DNA from: Paulinella micropora
Taxonomy: Eukaryota > Cercozoa > Imbricatea > Euglyphida > Paulinellidae
Assembly (NCBI GenBank): GCA_019918135.1
Contig: WBZZ01001773.1
Span: forward strand, 15,001-79,000
Length of the DNA stretch: 64,000 nucleotides
Reading direction: 5' to 3'
Below are positions 7,700 to 18,400 of this stretch, piece by piece (position 1 is the stretch's first letter; each line of letters starts with the position of its first letter). The notes under the pieces were generated by a model. That model saw nothing but the letters and a program-made list of their open reading frames with translations, ran no database searches and was not told where the DNA came from. The position numbers and the translations under genes were made by a program.

Positions 7700-9172
7700 A
7701 TGTTATTACCACCTTTCCAACCTCAATACATACAAGCACCACCACAAGCACCACCCCAAGCACCACCACAAGCACCACAATTAGGACCACCACAAGCACC
7801 ACAATTAGGACCACCACAAGCACCACAAGCACCACAAGCACCACAAGCACCAGAAGAAAAGCAGATGCCATTGAAAACAAAAGAAGAGAAAAAGGCTGAA
7901 AAGGAATTAAAAGAAAAATACATTGAATTAATGAAGAAAGCGGGCTTTACAACTAAATTTATTAAAAGTTTGAGCAAAACAGAATTTATCAAACTTGGCA
8001 CAGGAATAGAGAAAGCGATAGCCGATGCCCAATCAGCAGATGAGCAGAAAGAACTGGCGGAACAATACAAAAAAGAATTGGAGGCCAAAGCGAAACACTT
8101 TGAAACTAAAGATAAAATATCATACATATCCGCAGGTTTAAGAAATGATTACAAGTATCCAAAATTGGACATACCCAAAACTTTGGGCCCTGCTTTGGAA
8201 AAAGAAATGAAAGCTCGGGGCAAACCACCACCAAAAAAAGTTAAAGGAAAACACACGACAGCGGGTATGGCACAGGTTATAGTAGATGAAGGCATTGATT
8301 TAGGAATAGACCAGAATGAAATGAGAAAGAAACTAGCCGATTATTTGGGAATAAACCAAGCTGGTGCTGGGGCAAAAACGATGGAGGAATTAATCCACAA
8401 ACTTTTAACGATAGCAAAAATTAAGAAATATTTGAAGAAGGGCAAATACAAGAAGAAAATGAAGAAGAAGGATTATGTAAATAACTTAGTATCTGAAATG
8501 AGAAGCGACCCAAACATTAAAAATCAAGTTTCAAATAATCTCGGTATTCAGCCAACCGAGGAACAGCCAACAGAAGAGCAACAAACAACACCAACAGAAG
8601 AGCAACCACCACAACAACCGCCAGCCACCGAACCACCCACAGAAGAGCAACAAAAGCTACCCGTTAACTTAGCGGGGGAAGGTAGAGGGCTAATGACTGA
8701 TGAAATAGACAACATTATGAAAAAGCACGAATGGTATATCGGCACGGTAGCCAGCGATGAAATAAACAAACTGAAACCAGAAAAAAGAAAGAAGTATGGA
8801 TTTATTATGAATTTGGATAAGTCTAGCCAACCAGGCTCACATTGGATTGCTGTTTGGATTGATACCATTAAAGATGACACTATTGAAATCTACGACCCTC
8901 TCGCACTGTATAAGCCGACTGAGCTATTTCTTCACCAAATGAAACAGCTTATTGAAAAGAGTAAGCCGAACACATATCTGCTTATGAAGGTTAATCAAGT
9001 CAAAAACCAATCAAACACCTCAGACACTTGCGGATGGCATAGTATTAGGTTTTTACTTGAACGAGCGAAAGGGAACCGCTTTAAATTTGCCAGCGGTTGG
9101 ACAGACTTAAAAGAAAAAGAAGCGGAGGACCTGAAATCGCAGAATGGGTATGGCTTTGACACTTTTATCTAG
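7700..9172 (+). CDS. Ulp1/adenain-type maturation cysteine protease with Pro-rich N-terminus
   Basis: 490 residues; ATG at 7700. Residues 10-52 are a low-complexity APPQAPPQAP/LGPPQAP array. Residues about 55-330 are Lys-rich and helical, with a Gln/Thr/Pro linker near 275-310. The C-terminal 165 residues hold the protease: GSHWIAVW (His about 381), IYDPLA (Asp about 399) and DTCGWHS (Cys about 444), the His-Asp-Cys order of adenovirus and PLV capsid-maturation proteases. Probable role is cleavage of capsid or core proteins. It has a counterpart in element 2. Confidence 0.9.
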   Translation: MLLPPFQPQYIQAPPQAPPQAPPQAPQLGPPQAPQLGPPQAPQAPQAPQAPEEKQMPLKTKEEKKAEKELKEKYIELMKKAGFTTKFIKSLSKTEFIKLGTGIEKAIADAQSADEQKELAEQYKKELEAKAKHFETKDKISYISAGLRNDYKYPKLDIPKTLGPALEKEMKARGKPPPKKVKGKHTTAGMAQVIVDEGIDLGIDQNEMRKKLADYLGINQAGAGAKTMEELIHKLLTIAKIKKYLKKGKYKKKMKKKDYVNNLVSEMRSDPNIKNQVSNNLGIQPTEEQPTEEQQTTPTEEQPPQQPPATEPPTEEQQKLPVNLAGEGRGLMTDEIDNIMKKHEWYIGTVASDEINKLKPEKRKKYGFIMNLDKSSQPGSHWIAVWIDTIKDDTIEIYDPLALYKPTELFLHQMKQLIEKSKPNTYLLMKVNQVKNQSNTSDTCGWHSIRFLLERAKGNRFKFASGWTDLKEKEAEDLKSQNGYGFDTFI

Positions 9173-9214
9173 GTAATTAAAACAAAAAAATATATTTTTC
9201 CAAAAATAGAGGTG

Positions 9215-10027
9215 ATGGAGTATCGTGGCGGGCGAAGCTCTAATATTTACTATGTCAATAGCAAAAATAGGATAAACGGCACGGATAGTGATTTCACTCA
9301 CTCCATTGATATGAAATCGCTAGACAATCCAACACATTGTAAAATTTTACATATCTATGTGCCTAAATCGTATTATTCTGTTTCTTCGCCATACAATACT
9401 TTTACTCTGAGCGAAGATGGATTTGAGGCGCTAATTACGATACCCGAAGGAAACTACACGATGAATAACTTAAAGAATAAACTGGCCGAGGTGCTAACCG
9501 CAGATAGCCCCAATGACTACACATATACAATAACAAGCAACAATACCAATACCGACCCAGAAGACGGTAAGCTATTATTTACCGTAGCTAACAATGGAGG
9601 CATTCAACCGCGGTTTATATTTGACACCGAAACTCGTATTCACGAAGTAATGGGTTTTGACCGCGACTCAACATATTTCTTTGCCAACAATACCATTAGG
9701 TCCCCAAATGTCATAATCTTGACTGGCGAAAAAACATTATATTTACAAAGCGACCTAGTAGGCGAAGGCGATAATCACGTATTACAAGAAATATACACAG
9801 CAAATGAAATCCCGTTCGGCTCTGTTATCTATGACGGCTCTGGTAGTGAATACGGCAAACGACTATCTACTAGTTCAAGCAATTTGTATCGGTTTTACTT
9901 GACTGACGAAAACGACCAACCAGTTAATCTCAACGGGTTAGGTATTGTAATGACATTGTTGATTTACCGTGAGACGAATTATTTTAGTCTATTTACATCA
10001 TTTTTTAATTTGTTGAAAAGCCGTTAA
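9215..10027 (+). CDS. Minor capsid protein (penton) candidate
   Basis: 270 residues, ATG at 9215. It opens YRGGRSSNIYYVNSKNR and contains YVPKSYYSV, NTFTLSED and IPEGNYTMNNLKNKL, motifs seen in the penton-type vertex proteins found beside the capsid gene in PLVs. The rest is beta-rich and ends in YRETNYFSLF. The element 2 counterpart is very similar through these motifs. Position (protease, then this gene, then the capsid gene) supports the assignment; only structural comparison could confirm the single jelly roll. Confidence 0.75.
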   Translation: MEYRGGRSSNIYYVNSKNRINGTDSDFTHSIDMKSLDNPTHCKILHIYVPKSYYSVSSPYNTFTLSEDGFEALITIPEGNYTMNNLKNKLAEVLTADSPNDYTYTITSNNTNTDPEDGKLLFTVANNGGIQPRFIFDTETRIHEVMGFDRDSTYFFANNTIRSPNVIILTGEKTLYLQSDLVGEGDNHVLQEIYTANEIPFGSVIYDGSGSEYGKRLSTSSSNLYRFYLTDENDQPVNLNGLGIVMTLLIYRETNYFSLFTSFFNLLKSR

Positions 10028-10063
10028 TTTAATTTAAACAAAAGTGAATATATATGAATAAAG

Positions 10064-10717
10064 ATGACAACAAGATATAAAAATGGAAAAATATATCGTA
10101 TTGTTGGTGGAGAAGGAAAGCAATACAAAGGAAGCACTTGTATTCAATTGAGTAAGCGAATATACCAACACAAACAACTAGCGAACAGAAAACCTGAATA
10201 TCCATTATATCAATATTTTAATGAGATAGGATGGGATAATGCACGTATTGTGCTCGTTGAAGAATATGAATGTAATAATAAAGAACAGTTGCTATCAAGA
10301 GAGCAATATTGGATTGAACAATTAAAACCAGACCTAAATAAGCGGGATGCTGATGCTATATGCGAGCACGGAAAATATAGATATTATTGTGTCTCGTGTA
10401 ATGGAAAAGGTATATGCGAGCATAAAAAAAGACACGAACGGTGTATTGAATGTAAGGGTAGTCAAATCTGCCAACACGAAAAAATAAAATCAAGATGTAT
10501 TGAGTGTGGTGGTGGCGAAATATGTAATCATCAAAAAAGAAAAGATGGATGTATAGAATGTAAGCCGAATAATTTTTGCGAACACAAAAAAATAAGGGGA
10601 AATTGTGCTGAATGTGGTGAGTGGGAATGTAATGTGTGTAATATAAAACTAAGTAGCAGGAGGAATTTTAATAATCATATGATTTCAAAAAGACATATTA
10701 ATAAGACTAATAATTAA
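10064..10717 (+). CDS. GIY-YIG endonuclease with zinc-finger array
   Basis: 217 residues. Residues 1-95 form a GIY-YIG nuclease: KIYRIVGG, QYKGST, SKRIYQHK (Arg) and SREQYWIEQLKP (Glu) supply the usual catalytic set. Residues about 97-185 hold five repeats of the form CEHxKxxxxCxEC, 16-19 residues apart, each a likely zinc knuckle. The end is a C2H2-like finger (CNVCNIKLSSRRNFNNH). It lies between penton and capsid genes, which are adjacent in element 2, so it looks like an inserted homing-type endonuclease gene. Confidence 0.85.
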   Translation: MTTRYKNGKIYRIVGGEGKQYKGSTCIQLSKRIYQHKQLANRKPEYPLYQYFNEIGWDNARIVLVEEYECNNKEQLLSREQYWIEQLKPDLNKRDADAICEHGKYRYYCVSCNGKGICEHKKRHERCIECKGSQICQHEKIKSRCIECGGGEICNHQKRKDGCIECKPNNFCEHKKIRGNCAECGEWECNVCNIKLSSRRNFNNHMISKRHINKTNN

Positions 10718-10794
10718 TTTTAGAATTATTTATTTTTTTTATCGTATTACAATATATAACGACCTTTTGAAAAATTAAAAAACAAGAAGACAAA

Positions 10795-12321
10795 ATGCCG
10801 ACACTCTGGGGTGGGGAATTGGATTTTAGCAGGACTGACTACATCAGTGCTTCTTATCGCTTGAATAAGCTTACCCCTCGTGAGGGTTCTATTAATATCA
10901 CTGTTTCTACCGCGGGAGGACAGGAAAGCAACTTTGACCTTATCAGCCGTCCTTTTAACTTGGCTCGCTCTGTTTTGAGTTTTAATTATGCCCCAGATGC
11001 GAAGGCTGGAAACTACAATAAATGCTTTATGGATTGCCTGGCCCCGATTAGGCAGATACAATTGATTACCAGAGGTGGTGTTTATCTTTGCGACATTAAC
11101 GAAGTCGGAAATATCACTAAGATGATTTGGAAACCCGAAACCTCCATTGATGATTTACTAGCTTTGGAAAACCACGATAATGGAAGTGGAGCTGGTTGTA
11201 TGCTTCAAAAGTGTAATGCTACAACTACATTTCAACCCGCTAGCGATGCTACAAGGTTGGCAGCATTACAAACAGCATTGGCCGCTTCGGCAATAGCAGG
11301 AAATGCGGCGGGGCAAATTGATACTGGTATTGATGTTGCTAAGGCTCAGGTTCAGGCCGCATTAAAGGCTTGGATGGCACAACCCACCACAAATGCCCGC
11401 CGACACGATGATGCCCTTATCGCGAATGAGACTGGCACGAGTAAGTTCGTAAATGTCGCTTTTAATGAGGCTAAGTATTTCTCAGCTGGAACTATTAACA
11501 ATGCCAGCCCAAGTGTTAATGTTAAGATTAATCTTGGAATGCTTTACAATACTATTTTCGCTCTGGATAAAACTATTATGTTTCCAGAAATTTTGACTTT
11601 GCGGCTTGTTTGGCAACAGACACCCAAAATCTTTTATTACAACAATGATGCTCTTTCCACTGGCGGAGGCACTGTTGCGGTAGCTGATTCAAATGTTACT
11701 ATTACTAATCTCAGCCTGTTCTTAGCTGTTGAAACTAACCCAGATGTTGTTCAATCAATTCAACAGAAGATTATGAGCCCCGAAGGTATGAGCTTCAACA
11801 TTGATTATTCTTATTTGTATAAAAACACTGTCGGGCTCGCTTCAACTTCTCAAAATGTTATCCTTAGATTTGACAGAGGCCACGGACGAGGAATTAAGAA
11901 AATTTATCACTCTGTTTTCAATACAACCGAAAATAAGAACACCGCTTATGACAATAGCAACCTGCTCGGTTCTAAGGTCCAAACTTTTTATACCACACTA
12001 GACGGAGCACGACTTCAAGAATTCAATGTTGATTGTCAAACTGGAAAACTAGAAGACTATATGTATCTTAAACCAAAGTTGGAAGGCTCTTCTTTGATGA
12101 ATAGCAATGTTTATCAATACAACTGGGTTTGGTGCGATAGCTTTGACAATACTCGTCCGCTGTGGAGCAAGGACCAAAATGAAATCAGCGGACTACCCCT
12201 AGACACCGAGCGACGATGGGAGTTTATTGCTACCACTGCGAATATTGCTGCCAATCATTACACATTTGTCGTAACTCAGCAAGAAGTAAATGTTAAGAAT
12301 GGCACCATTACCAGAACCTAA
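10795..12321 (+). CDS. Major capsid protein (PLV double-jelly-roll type)
   Basis: 508 residues, a usual length for PLV capsid proteins. Conserved blocks shared with element 2 include RPFNLARSVLSFNY, the FMDCL segment, GNITKMIWKPE, ALENHD, MLQKCN, the ETNPDVVQSIQQKI segment and LPLDTERRWEF near the end. The pattern of long beta-rich halves with a Cys/Met-containing EF region fits the double jelly roll that builds the icosahedral shell. Its neighbours are the penton candidate upstream and the attachment-type gene downstream. A GTAGGGG hairpin directly follows the stop. Confidence 0.88.
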   Translation: MPTLWGGELDFSRTDYISASYRLNKLTPREGSINITVSTAGGQESNFDLISRPFNLARSVLSFNYAPDAKAGNYNKCFMDCLAPIRQIQLITRGGVYLCDINEVGNITKMIWKPETSIDDLLALENHDNGSGAGCMLQKCNATTTFQPASDATRLAALQTALAASAIAGNAAGQIDTGIDVAKAQVQAALKAWMAQPTTNARRHDDALIANETGTSKFVNVAFNEAKYFSAGTINNASPSVNVKINLGMLYNTIFALDKTIMFPEILTLRLVWQQTPKIFYYNNDALSTGGGTVAVADSNVTITNLSLFLAVETNPDVVQSIQQKIMSPEGMSFNIDYSYLYKNTVGLASTSQNVILRFDRGHGRGIKKIYHSVFNTTENKNTAYDNSNLLGSKVQTFYTTLDGARLQEFNVDCQTGKLEDYMYLKPKLEGSSLMNSNVYQYNWVWCDSFDNTRPLWSKDQNEISGLPLDTERRWEFIATTANIAANHYTFVVTQQEVNVKNGTITRT

Positions 12322-12341
12322 GTAGGGGCCTGCTCCCCTAC
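12322..12341 (+). terminator. Hairpin after the capsid gene
   Basis: GTAGGGG-cctgct-CCCCTAC, nearly identical to the hairpin at 5766-5786, starting one base after the capsid stop codon. Confidence 0.65.
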
Positions 12342-12464
12342 GACCCGCAAGTTAGGTAATAGGTTTTTAATTTTGATAGATTATTTATTTTTTTGATAAT
12401 ATAGGAACTCTAACAAAACATTTTTTGAGGTTATAGGAGGTTTTTTGTAAAAAAAGCACCTACA

Positions 12465-13712
12465 ATGAGTCATCAGCGAAACTTGATAGCACAAGACCCT
12501 GACGGAGACTTCATTAATGTCAAAGTCGGATATGACGGCAATGTTGAAACCAATAGTATGAAAACCGCTTTCGGCGAAGCATTGGTCGGTCAATTAACAC
12601 CAGTATTACAAGAGATTTTCCCATACACTATCAATACACGAATATGGACAACAGCTCAAACTGATGCTACCATTTCATTTAATGCGAATATGGCCGAACT
12701 TAAAACAGATGTGAAGACGACTGCGAATGCTGTATTGACGAGTAAAAAAAGAATTAAATACAGAACTGGAATGGGAGTTCTAACACGATTTACTGCTTTA
12801 TGGGCCACTGATGAAACAAAAGACTACAATTCATATATCGGCATAGGTGAAAGTGATTTTACTAATGGCTTCTATTTTTACAAAATAAGAGCGACTGGTA
12901 TGAATATTGCCAGTGTTAAAGGTGGGGTGCCGACACTTATCGCACAGGCAAACTGGGATGACCCTTGTGATGGAACTAAAATTATGCCTGCCTTAGACTG
13001 GACCAAAGGGAATGTATTCCAGATTAAATTTCAATATCTTGGCTTTGGTGCTATAAGGTTCTACATAGAAAATCCATCAAGTGGAGAATTTCAGCTGGTT
13101 CATACAATTAGGTATGCGAATGCGAATGTGGGTGTTAGTCTTTCAAATACAACACTACCTTTTTCAGCTTGTATTAGAAATTATGGAACTGGTAATGCTA
13201 ATCAAACATTGAAAACAGCCAGTTGTAGTATGTTTATTGAGGGCACCAACACTATTAATTCAAGTATATCAAACGAAGCGGAAGGTAGTGAGCCAGCGAG
13301 CACCACTGAAAGCCCAATTATTAGCATAAAAAATAAAACAACTTTTAATGCTGTGACCAATTATTCAATTGTTTATCCATCTCTCGTGAGCATATCAAAC
13401 GAAGACACCAAAGTTAATATAGTGCGAATTGTGAAAACGACTGGAACACTTACGGCGGAGAACTTCGCGGATATTGATACCAAAACTTCAATGGTATCAA
13501 AGGACACCGCTGCGACTGCCGTTGGTGGTGCCACTATAACGGATGTCATACTTAAACTGTATGTTAATGCTACTTCAAGCCAGCTTATTGACTTGCGAAC
13601 TTATGACATACAACTCTCTCCTGGTGAAAATCTAACATTTTTACAAAAGTCTGTCTCTGCTGGCGGAGGAGGAAATGTGAGTGTTATCGTTAATTTCTTA
13701 GAAGACCAATAA
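12465..13712 (+). CDS. Virion attachment/surface protein candidate
   Basis: 415 residues. The N-terminal part (VKVGYDGNVETNSMKTAFGEAL) precedes a beta-rich domain with GMGVLTRFTALW, IGIGESDFTNGFYFYK, DDPCDGTK and GNVFQIKFQYLGFGAI, a pattern found in virus and phage surface or fibre-associated proteins. The C-terminal 120 residues are a separate Ser/Thr-rich beta region ending in a GGGGN turn. A homologue occupies the same place beside the capsid gene in element 2. Receptor binding is inferred from context. Confidence 0.6.
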   Translation: MSHQRNLIAQDPDGDFINVKVGYDGNVETNSMKTAFGEALVGQLTPVLQEIFPYTINTRIWTTAQTDATISFNANMAELKTDVKTTANAVLTSKKRIKYRTGMGVLTRFTALWATDETKDYNSYIGIGESDFTNGFYFYKIRATGMNIASVKGGVPTLIAQANWDDPCDGTKIMPALDWTKGNVFQIKFQYLGFGAIRFYIENPSSGEFQLVHTIRYANANVGVSLSNTTLPFSACIRNYGTGNANQTLKTASCSMFIEGTNTINSSISNEAEGSEPASTTESPIISIKNKTTFNAVTNYSIVYPSLVSISNEDTKVNIVRIVKTTGTLTAENFADIDTKTSMVSKDTAATAVGGATITDVILKLYVNATSSQLIDLRTYDIQLSPGENLTFLQKSVSAGGGGNVSVIVNFLEDQ

Positions 13713-13755
13713 TAATTATTTTTGTAATAATTTTTTCGAATATAATAATATAGTA

Positions 13756-14391
13756 ATGTATAGTCGTAAGTTGTATATTGTGGGTGGTAGGCGGTTTCTG
13801 ACAAAAGCATCTATCAAATCCCACATAAGAAGAATAATAAGCAAATATAACGATGGTGAAGTTCTGAACCCAGAAGACGGCAATTTCGTGCTAGACCTAA
13901 TAAGCCATCACCCTTGTCTAAAAAATGGCATCATTGATGTTGAAAGTAATTTGACCACGGGGAGAAAACACTTTCGTGTAGATGGTAAGCAGTTTTCGTG
14001 GAATTGCTGTGTTGACCTCATAGGCCTTAGCAAATTAAAAAAAATGGCGAGAGTGATAAAAGAAGCAAGCAGAAATACAATAAGACCGCAAATACAAGAA
14101 TATCTTGACATCGTGGCTATTGATGTATTCGTAGAACCACGATACATATGCGAAATAAGTGGCGATATATATGAACGGGTTGATGTCCACGTAGACCACC
14201 ACTTTGACATAATACAATTCAAAGACATCCTTCAACAATACCTTGAAGTTAATAGAGAATTAGAAGTTGAAGACGGTTTATTGAAAGAACCGCATTTCAC
14301 CAAATTTAGCGACTTTCACAAACAGAAAGCAATACTGCGAATTATAAAAAAAGAAATCAATATTAGAGGTAAAATGTATCTCTTACGGTAA
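13756..14391 (+). CDS. DUF3223-type protein with HNH-like motif
   Basis: 211 residues. Residues 5-90 match the DUF3223/DCL-like pattern (GRRFLTKASIKSHIRRI, HPCLKNGI, FRVDGKQFSWNCCVDLIG). Residues about 128-150 hold CEISGDIYERVDVHVDHH, resembling an HNH nuclease core with paired Cys and VDHH. Phages and large DNA viruses carry similar proteins of unclear function; a nuclease is the best guess. There is no counterpart in element 2. The stop overlaps the convergent minus-strand gene by 9 bases. Confidence 0.65.
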   Translation: MYSRKLYIVGGRRFLTKASIKSHIRRIISKYNDGEVLNPEDGNFVLDLISHHPCLKNGIIDVESNLTTGRKHFRVDGKQFSWNCCVDLIGLSKLKKMARVIKEASRNTIRPQIQEYLDIVAIDVFVEPRYICEISGDIYERVDVHVDHHFDIIQFKDILQQYLEVNRELEVEDGLLKEPHFTKFSDFHKQKAILRIIKKEINIRGKMYLLR

Positions 14392-14658
14392 ATACCTCTT
14401 CAATTCGTCTTTATTACTACACCACGGCTGACGAACTAACCATTCAATATATGGCTTGTCAATCTTTGCGATGTCTTCTATTTTTTTGCCCTTGTATTTC
14501 CCGAAATGAAACAAGTTTGGTTGAGCATTTCTCATTTCTTCAATCGCTTTTATTTCGTCGTGGATTACCTTTTGGACATCGGCAAGAGAAAACGATTTAT
14601 TTTCGCTTTCAATTGAAAGTTGTTGGAACTTCTCGCACAGTCTAGTGAGGGTGGACAT
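14383..14658 (-). CDS. ExoX C-terminal/DUF3820-like small protein
   Basis: 91 residues, ATG at 14656-14658. An N-terminal helix (LTRLCEKFQQLSIE) is followed by FGKYKGKKIEDIAKIDKPY and IEWLVRQPW, the signature of the small domain at the end of ExoX-like exonucleases (DUF3820 group). On its own it may bind DNA ends or a nuclease partner. Element 2 encodes a close relative in the same position relative to capsid and polymerase genes. Its promoter shares a CCTGCCTA...TATATACA block with the polymerase gene. Confidence 0.7.
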   Translation of the reverse strand: MSTLTRLCEKFQQLSIESENKSFSLADVQKVIHDEIKAIEEMRNAQPNLFHFGKYKGKKIEDIAKIDKPYIEWLVRQPWCSNKDELKRYLP

Positions 14659-14668
14659 ATTAGGGGGG

Positions 14669-14686
14669 TGTATATAGTAGGCAGGA
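14669..14686 (-). promoter_or_regulatory. Shared early-type promoter motif, site 1
   Basis: Read on the minus strand: TCCTGCCTACTATATACA, 10 bases before the ATG of the ExoX-C-like gene. Nearly the same block precedes the polymerase-helicase gene. Confidence 0.6.
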
Positions 14687-14714
14687 AAAAATTAAAAATA
14701 AATAATTATATAGA

Positions 14715-15416
14715 ATGAGCGAGTGGATAATCTTTGTTAAAGCTTACTCTGCTAAACACGGTATAACCTATGGTGAAGCATTGAAAAAAGCTGGTAAGGC
14801 ATACAGAAAGCAGAAGGGAGGCAATGCGGATTTATCGGAGGATGTCTATTTGTCTTCGTCGGATAGAAAAGGTGCTGACGGATGGAAGCCAGTCGCAAGC
14901 AAAGAGAAATCAACCGTGTATGAAAAAGATGGCAAAGCGATTGTAGCATTTAGGGGTTCAGTAGATAAGCGGGACCTGCTAACCGATGTCGCATTGGTAA
15001 AGGGAGTATTAAAGAAAACTCCGAGATATAAAGAAGAACAGAAGTTGGTTGACGAAATTATAAAAAAATATGGTAAGGATAATGTGGAGCTGACGGGTCA
15101 TAGTCTTGGAGGAACGATTGCGAAAGACCTGAGCCGACAGACTGGTGTAAGGGCGACCACATACTAATACTATTACAACAAAGGCAGTAGCACGAAGGAC
15201 CTAATTGAAGGAGTGATTGACCGAGTGGCGGTGAGGGTAAATCCAAAAGGTAAGCGGGCGAAGACTGCGAAGCTAACCACGAACTACCGAACTAAGTATG
15301 ACCCCGTTTCATTGTTAGGTGCTACGGCTGTAAATACCAAGTTAGTCAAACCAAAAAAAGGAATTCATACGATAAGAAGCTTCAAAGGTAAAGGAGCCAA
15401 AAAAATATATCTATGA
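14715..15416 (+). pseudogene. Class 3 lipase-like remnant
   Basis: Alpha/beta-hydrolase of the class 3 lipase group: an AFRGS oxyanion-side motif and the nucleophile elbow TGHSLGG are both visible, after an N-terminal region with KRDLLTDVAL. Lipases occur in several PLVs, where roles in entry or membrane escape have been suggested. The gene lies between the ExoX-C-like gene and the polymerase gene and is absent from element 2. It looks broken, with about one break. Confidence 0.65.
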
Positions 15417-15466
15417 CTTTCATAATTCATTTGATAATCCAATATCGTTCAAGCAGGTGGCACGAC

Positions 15467-18400
15467 TTAAAGCAAATATAACAAATTCATTGACAGTAGG
15501 TCTAGATTTATCCACACTGGTGTTGTTCGGCCTTGTGAGCAGTGGATGGTGGACGAGAATGTCGGCTGGATGTCCGCATATGGTTTCTTGTCTGGTATCG
15601 TTTTTTTTCTATCAAATTTCTGCTCAATATTGTCAATCGTAATGAATATATGTTCTTTGGTATCCCTAGTAATAGTGTGAATATCGCCATTATGGACAAC
15701 CTTCGTATTACAACGAAACACAACCTGATGACCTGTTTTAAGCGGTTTGTTTTGTAGCATTTTGTTATTGCTTTCATTAACATTGCTGTTAGAGTGGTGT
15801 AATATTAAAGGTGGTTTTTTGTCAGTTGGTTTAGGGTGTGGCTTAACTTGCTTATTGAGAGCATCTAATTCTTCAAGTGTTAGTATATCAGGTAGGCAGT
15901 CTTTTGCTTTATGTTGGCTAAGCTCATTACCACCTATTTTGTAATAGTCTTCTACCTTATTTAAGATAGATTGTAGAACTAGGTCTTTGGCCTGTCTGTA
16001 ATTTGTATCAAGATTTATTTTTGTAAATAGCTTGAAAGTTTTTGACTTGTGGAATGGTTCGGATGTTGGGTCTGGGCAAGGAAGCTGAGCTAAGTGGCCA
16101 AACAAAATAATAGATACACCGCCGAATGGTCTGTTGATTTTGGTGTATTTTCTGAGCATATGGTCCAGACTTTCTAAATTCTTGGAGGTAAGCATAGAAA
16201 CTTCATCAATCGTTATTCTGTGATTAATGGCTTCTTCGCCAACTGGTATCGGTAGCGGAAGTCTATGACATAGCATTGTTAGTATTTTTTGGAGTGTATA
16301 TTCAGAATTAATAACTTGGCGGGCATTGTGTGTCATAGCGGTTGATAAAGTCTTTTTGTCTTTGAAATGGGTGTTAGTGTATTTTGATGGCTGACCAGTT
16401 AGGTATTTAATCATTTCAGATTTACCCGTCCCAGCTTTGCCGTGAATAAGTAAGAGTTCTTGTTCTGGTAAAGGTTTGTATTCGTCTTTGGTGCTATAAT
16501 CTGGAAGCTCTGTATCTTCAAAGGCGGAGAACTCTGGATATTGTTTATGTGGCGTTTCCAAGAATTTCTGTAATGGTAGGGTGTCTTTGAAACCGCTATG
16601 TCGCTGGTATGTTATCCGTGGTTCGCCATTTATGTAGGAAACGAAGCAAGTCATATTTAGCTGTGGTGCTATGAACTCGTCTTGTTCTTTAACCTCGGGG
16701 CGAAATTCTTTTCCTGTTTTCATATATTCGCCTTCGTATGCGATACTGTCTGTATTAGAATATAGTAAAGTCCGCCCAGTATTTACAAGCTTTAACATTT
16801 GGTTATGAAGAACTATTTTTTGGTATGCTAGCACATAGCCAGTTAAATGAGACATTTGAAATATATTGTCTGTTTGGTTTGTGTCTTGATATGTGTAAAT
16901 CATTCGCTCTGGTAGTAGGTCGTTGCCCATTTCTGCGTATTTGGTCTTGTCATATGGAACTCGTTTCAGGAACAATAACCTATACCCTTTTTCTTTCATC
17001 ATAAAATGTATTCGCTCGTTGTATGTTTTTGAAATGGTAGATACTTGCTGAGTTCGGTGTATGTTCTTGTTCAGAGAACCTACCAGCAAGTTGGTTGCTT
17101 TGGCTAAGGTGTCGTGTTCATAGCCAGGCTTATCAAAGTAGTAATCTTGTATATTTGTTATGTGTTCTGTGAAGGTTTTGAAGGGGTTGAAGTGGTCGTC
17201 TGCTACATAGAGTCTCTTAATAAATATCTTAACTCCTTGGTCAAACATATACAACAATGCGGGTATGGGTTGGCATTGGGTTCCTTTTGTGGTGTAGCCG
17301 TTGAAGAAGGTTGGCACTTTGAGGTGCTTTTGGTCGTAATCAAAAACAGCATACCCGTGTAGAGGTTTGACCTTATTGTAATATTCTTGTGTCATATTTT
17401 GGTTTATATTAATTATGTTGCGAGGAGCTGTTGGATATTCATTGAAGTATGACGACATTTCACCCATATTACCTAACGAAGCATTTGTATAGGCTTTGAC
17501 CATATCAATCTGGTGTATCTTATTGGGGCTTTTGGTGTGATGATTAAAGATATGATGAAACGGTATTTGACCAGATTTTACGTGTCTTAATATATTGGGT
17601 TCAGTGATTTGTGTGCGGTGTTTGGGTTTGTGTTTGTTAATAAGACATTCTATGAATACCTGTTTGAAGTATGAAGGCAATGACCAAGCGGTGGTATCCT
17701 TAGGAACGAATGATGCGTGTTTGAAACGGTCTAAGCATTTATAGTTTAGTTTATTTTCTTTATCTACTATTCCAATAATGTTTCCAGAATGGTCCATCAT
17801 TGAATAACACTCCTTATGTTGTAGGTCAATTTTAGTTTGTATATTGTTGAGTTCTTCCTGTGATATCCATTTGTTCTCGTATTGGTTTGTAGATAGTTTC
17901 ACATTGCTGGCTTCGTGGTTAGTAGCATATTGAGGCCGTGGCTCTGGTATGTTTTCGTTAATATCGTATAGTAGCTCAATTGATTTTATGTGTTGGATAC
18001 AGATGTCTTTTTGTTTTCCTTGTATTAATGTGGCGTGATAATCGCTACATCTAATTATTATCTGTTTTGGGTATTGTTTGGTAGATGCTCGCCACAGTAT
18101 ATTCATACCATCAAATACATAAATCCTACATCGGATAAAGTCTTCCATTTCTGTTAGGTCCTTTTCTGTCGCATATTTGATATCCTTGAAGCGGTCTATT
18201 ATAATATTGTCTCGCTTTCGTTTTCTATTGTTTGGGTTTGGAAAGTCTTTCATAATACATTCTAGCACACAGTTTATTTCACCCTGTGCCATTGGTATGA
18301 CAGCATTATTTTGCGGATGAACTTGGTCAATTGTAATAACTTTAAGGTCTTTGTCTTCTCTTTGTTCGTAAAACCTTGCTTGCCGTTCTACAAAGTTTCT

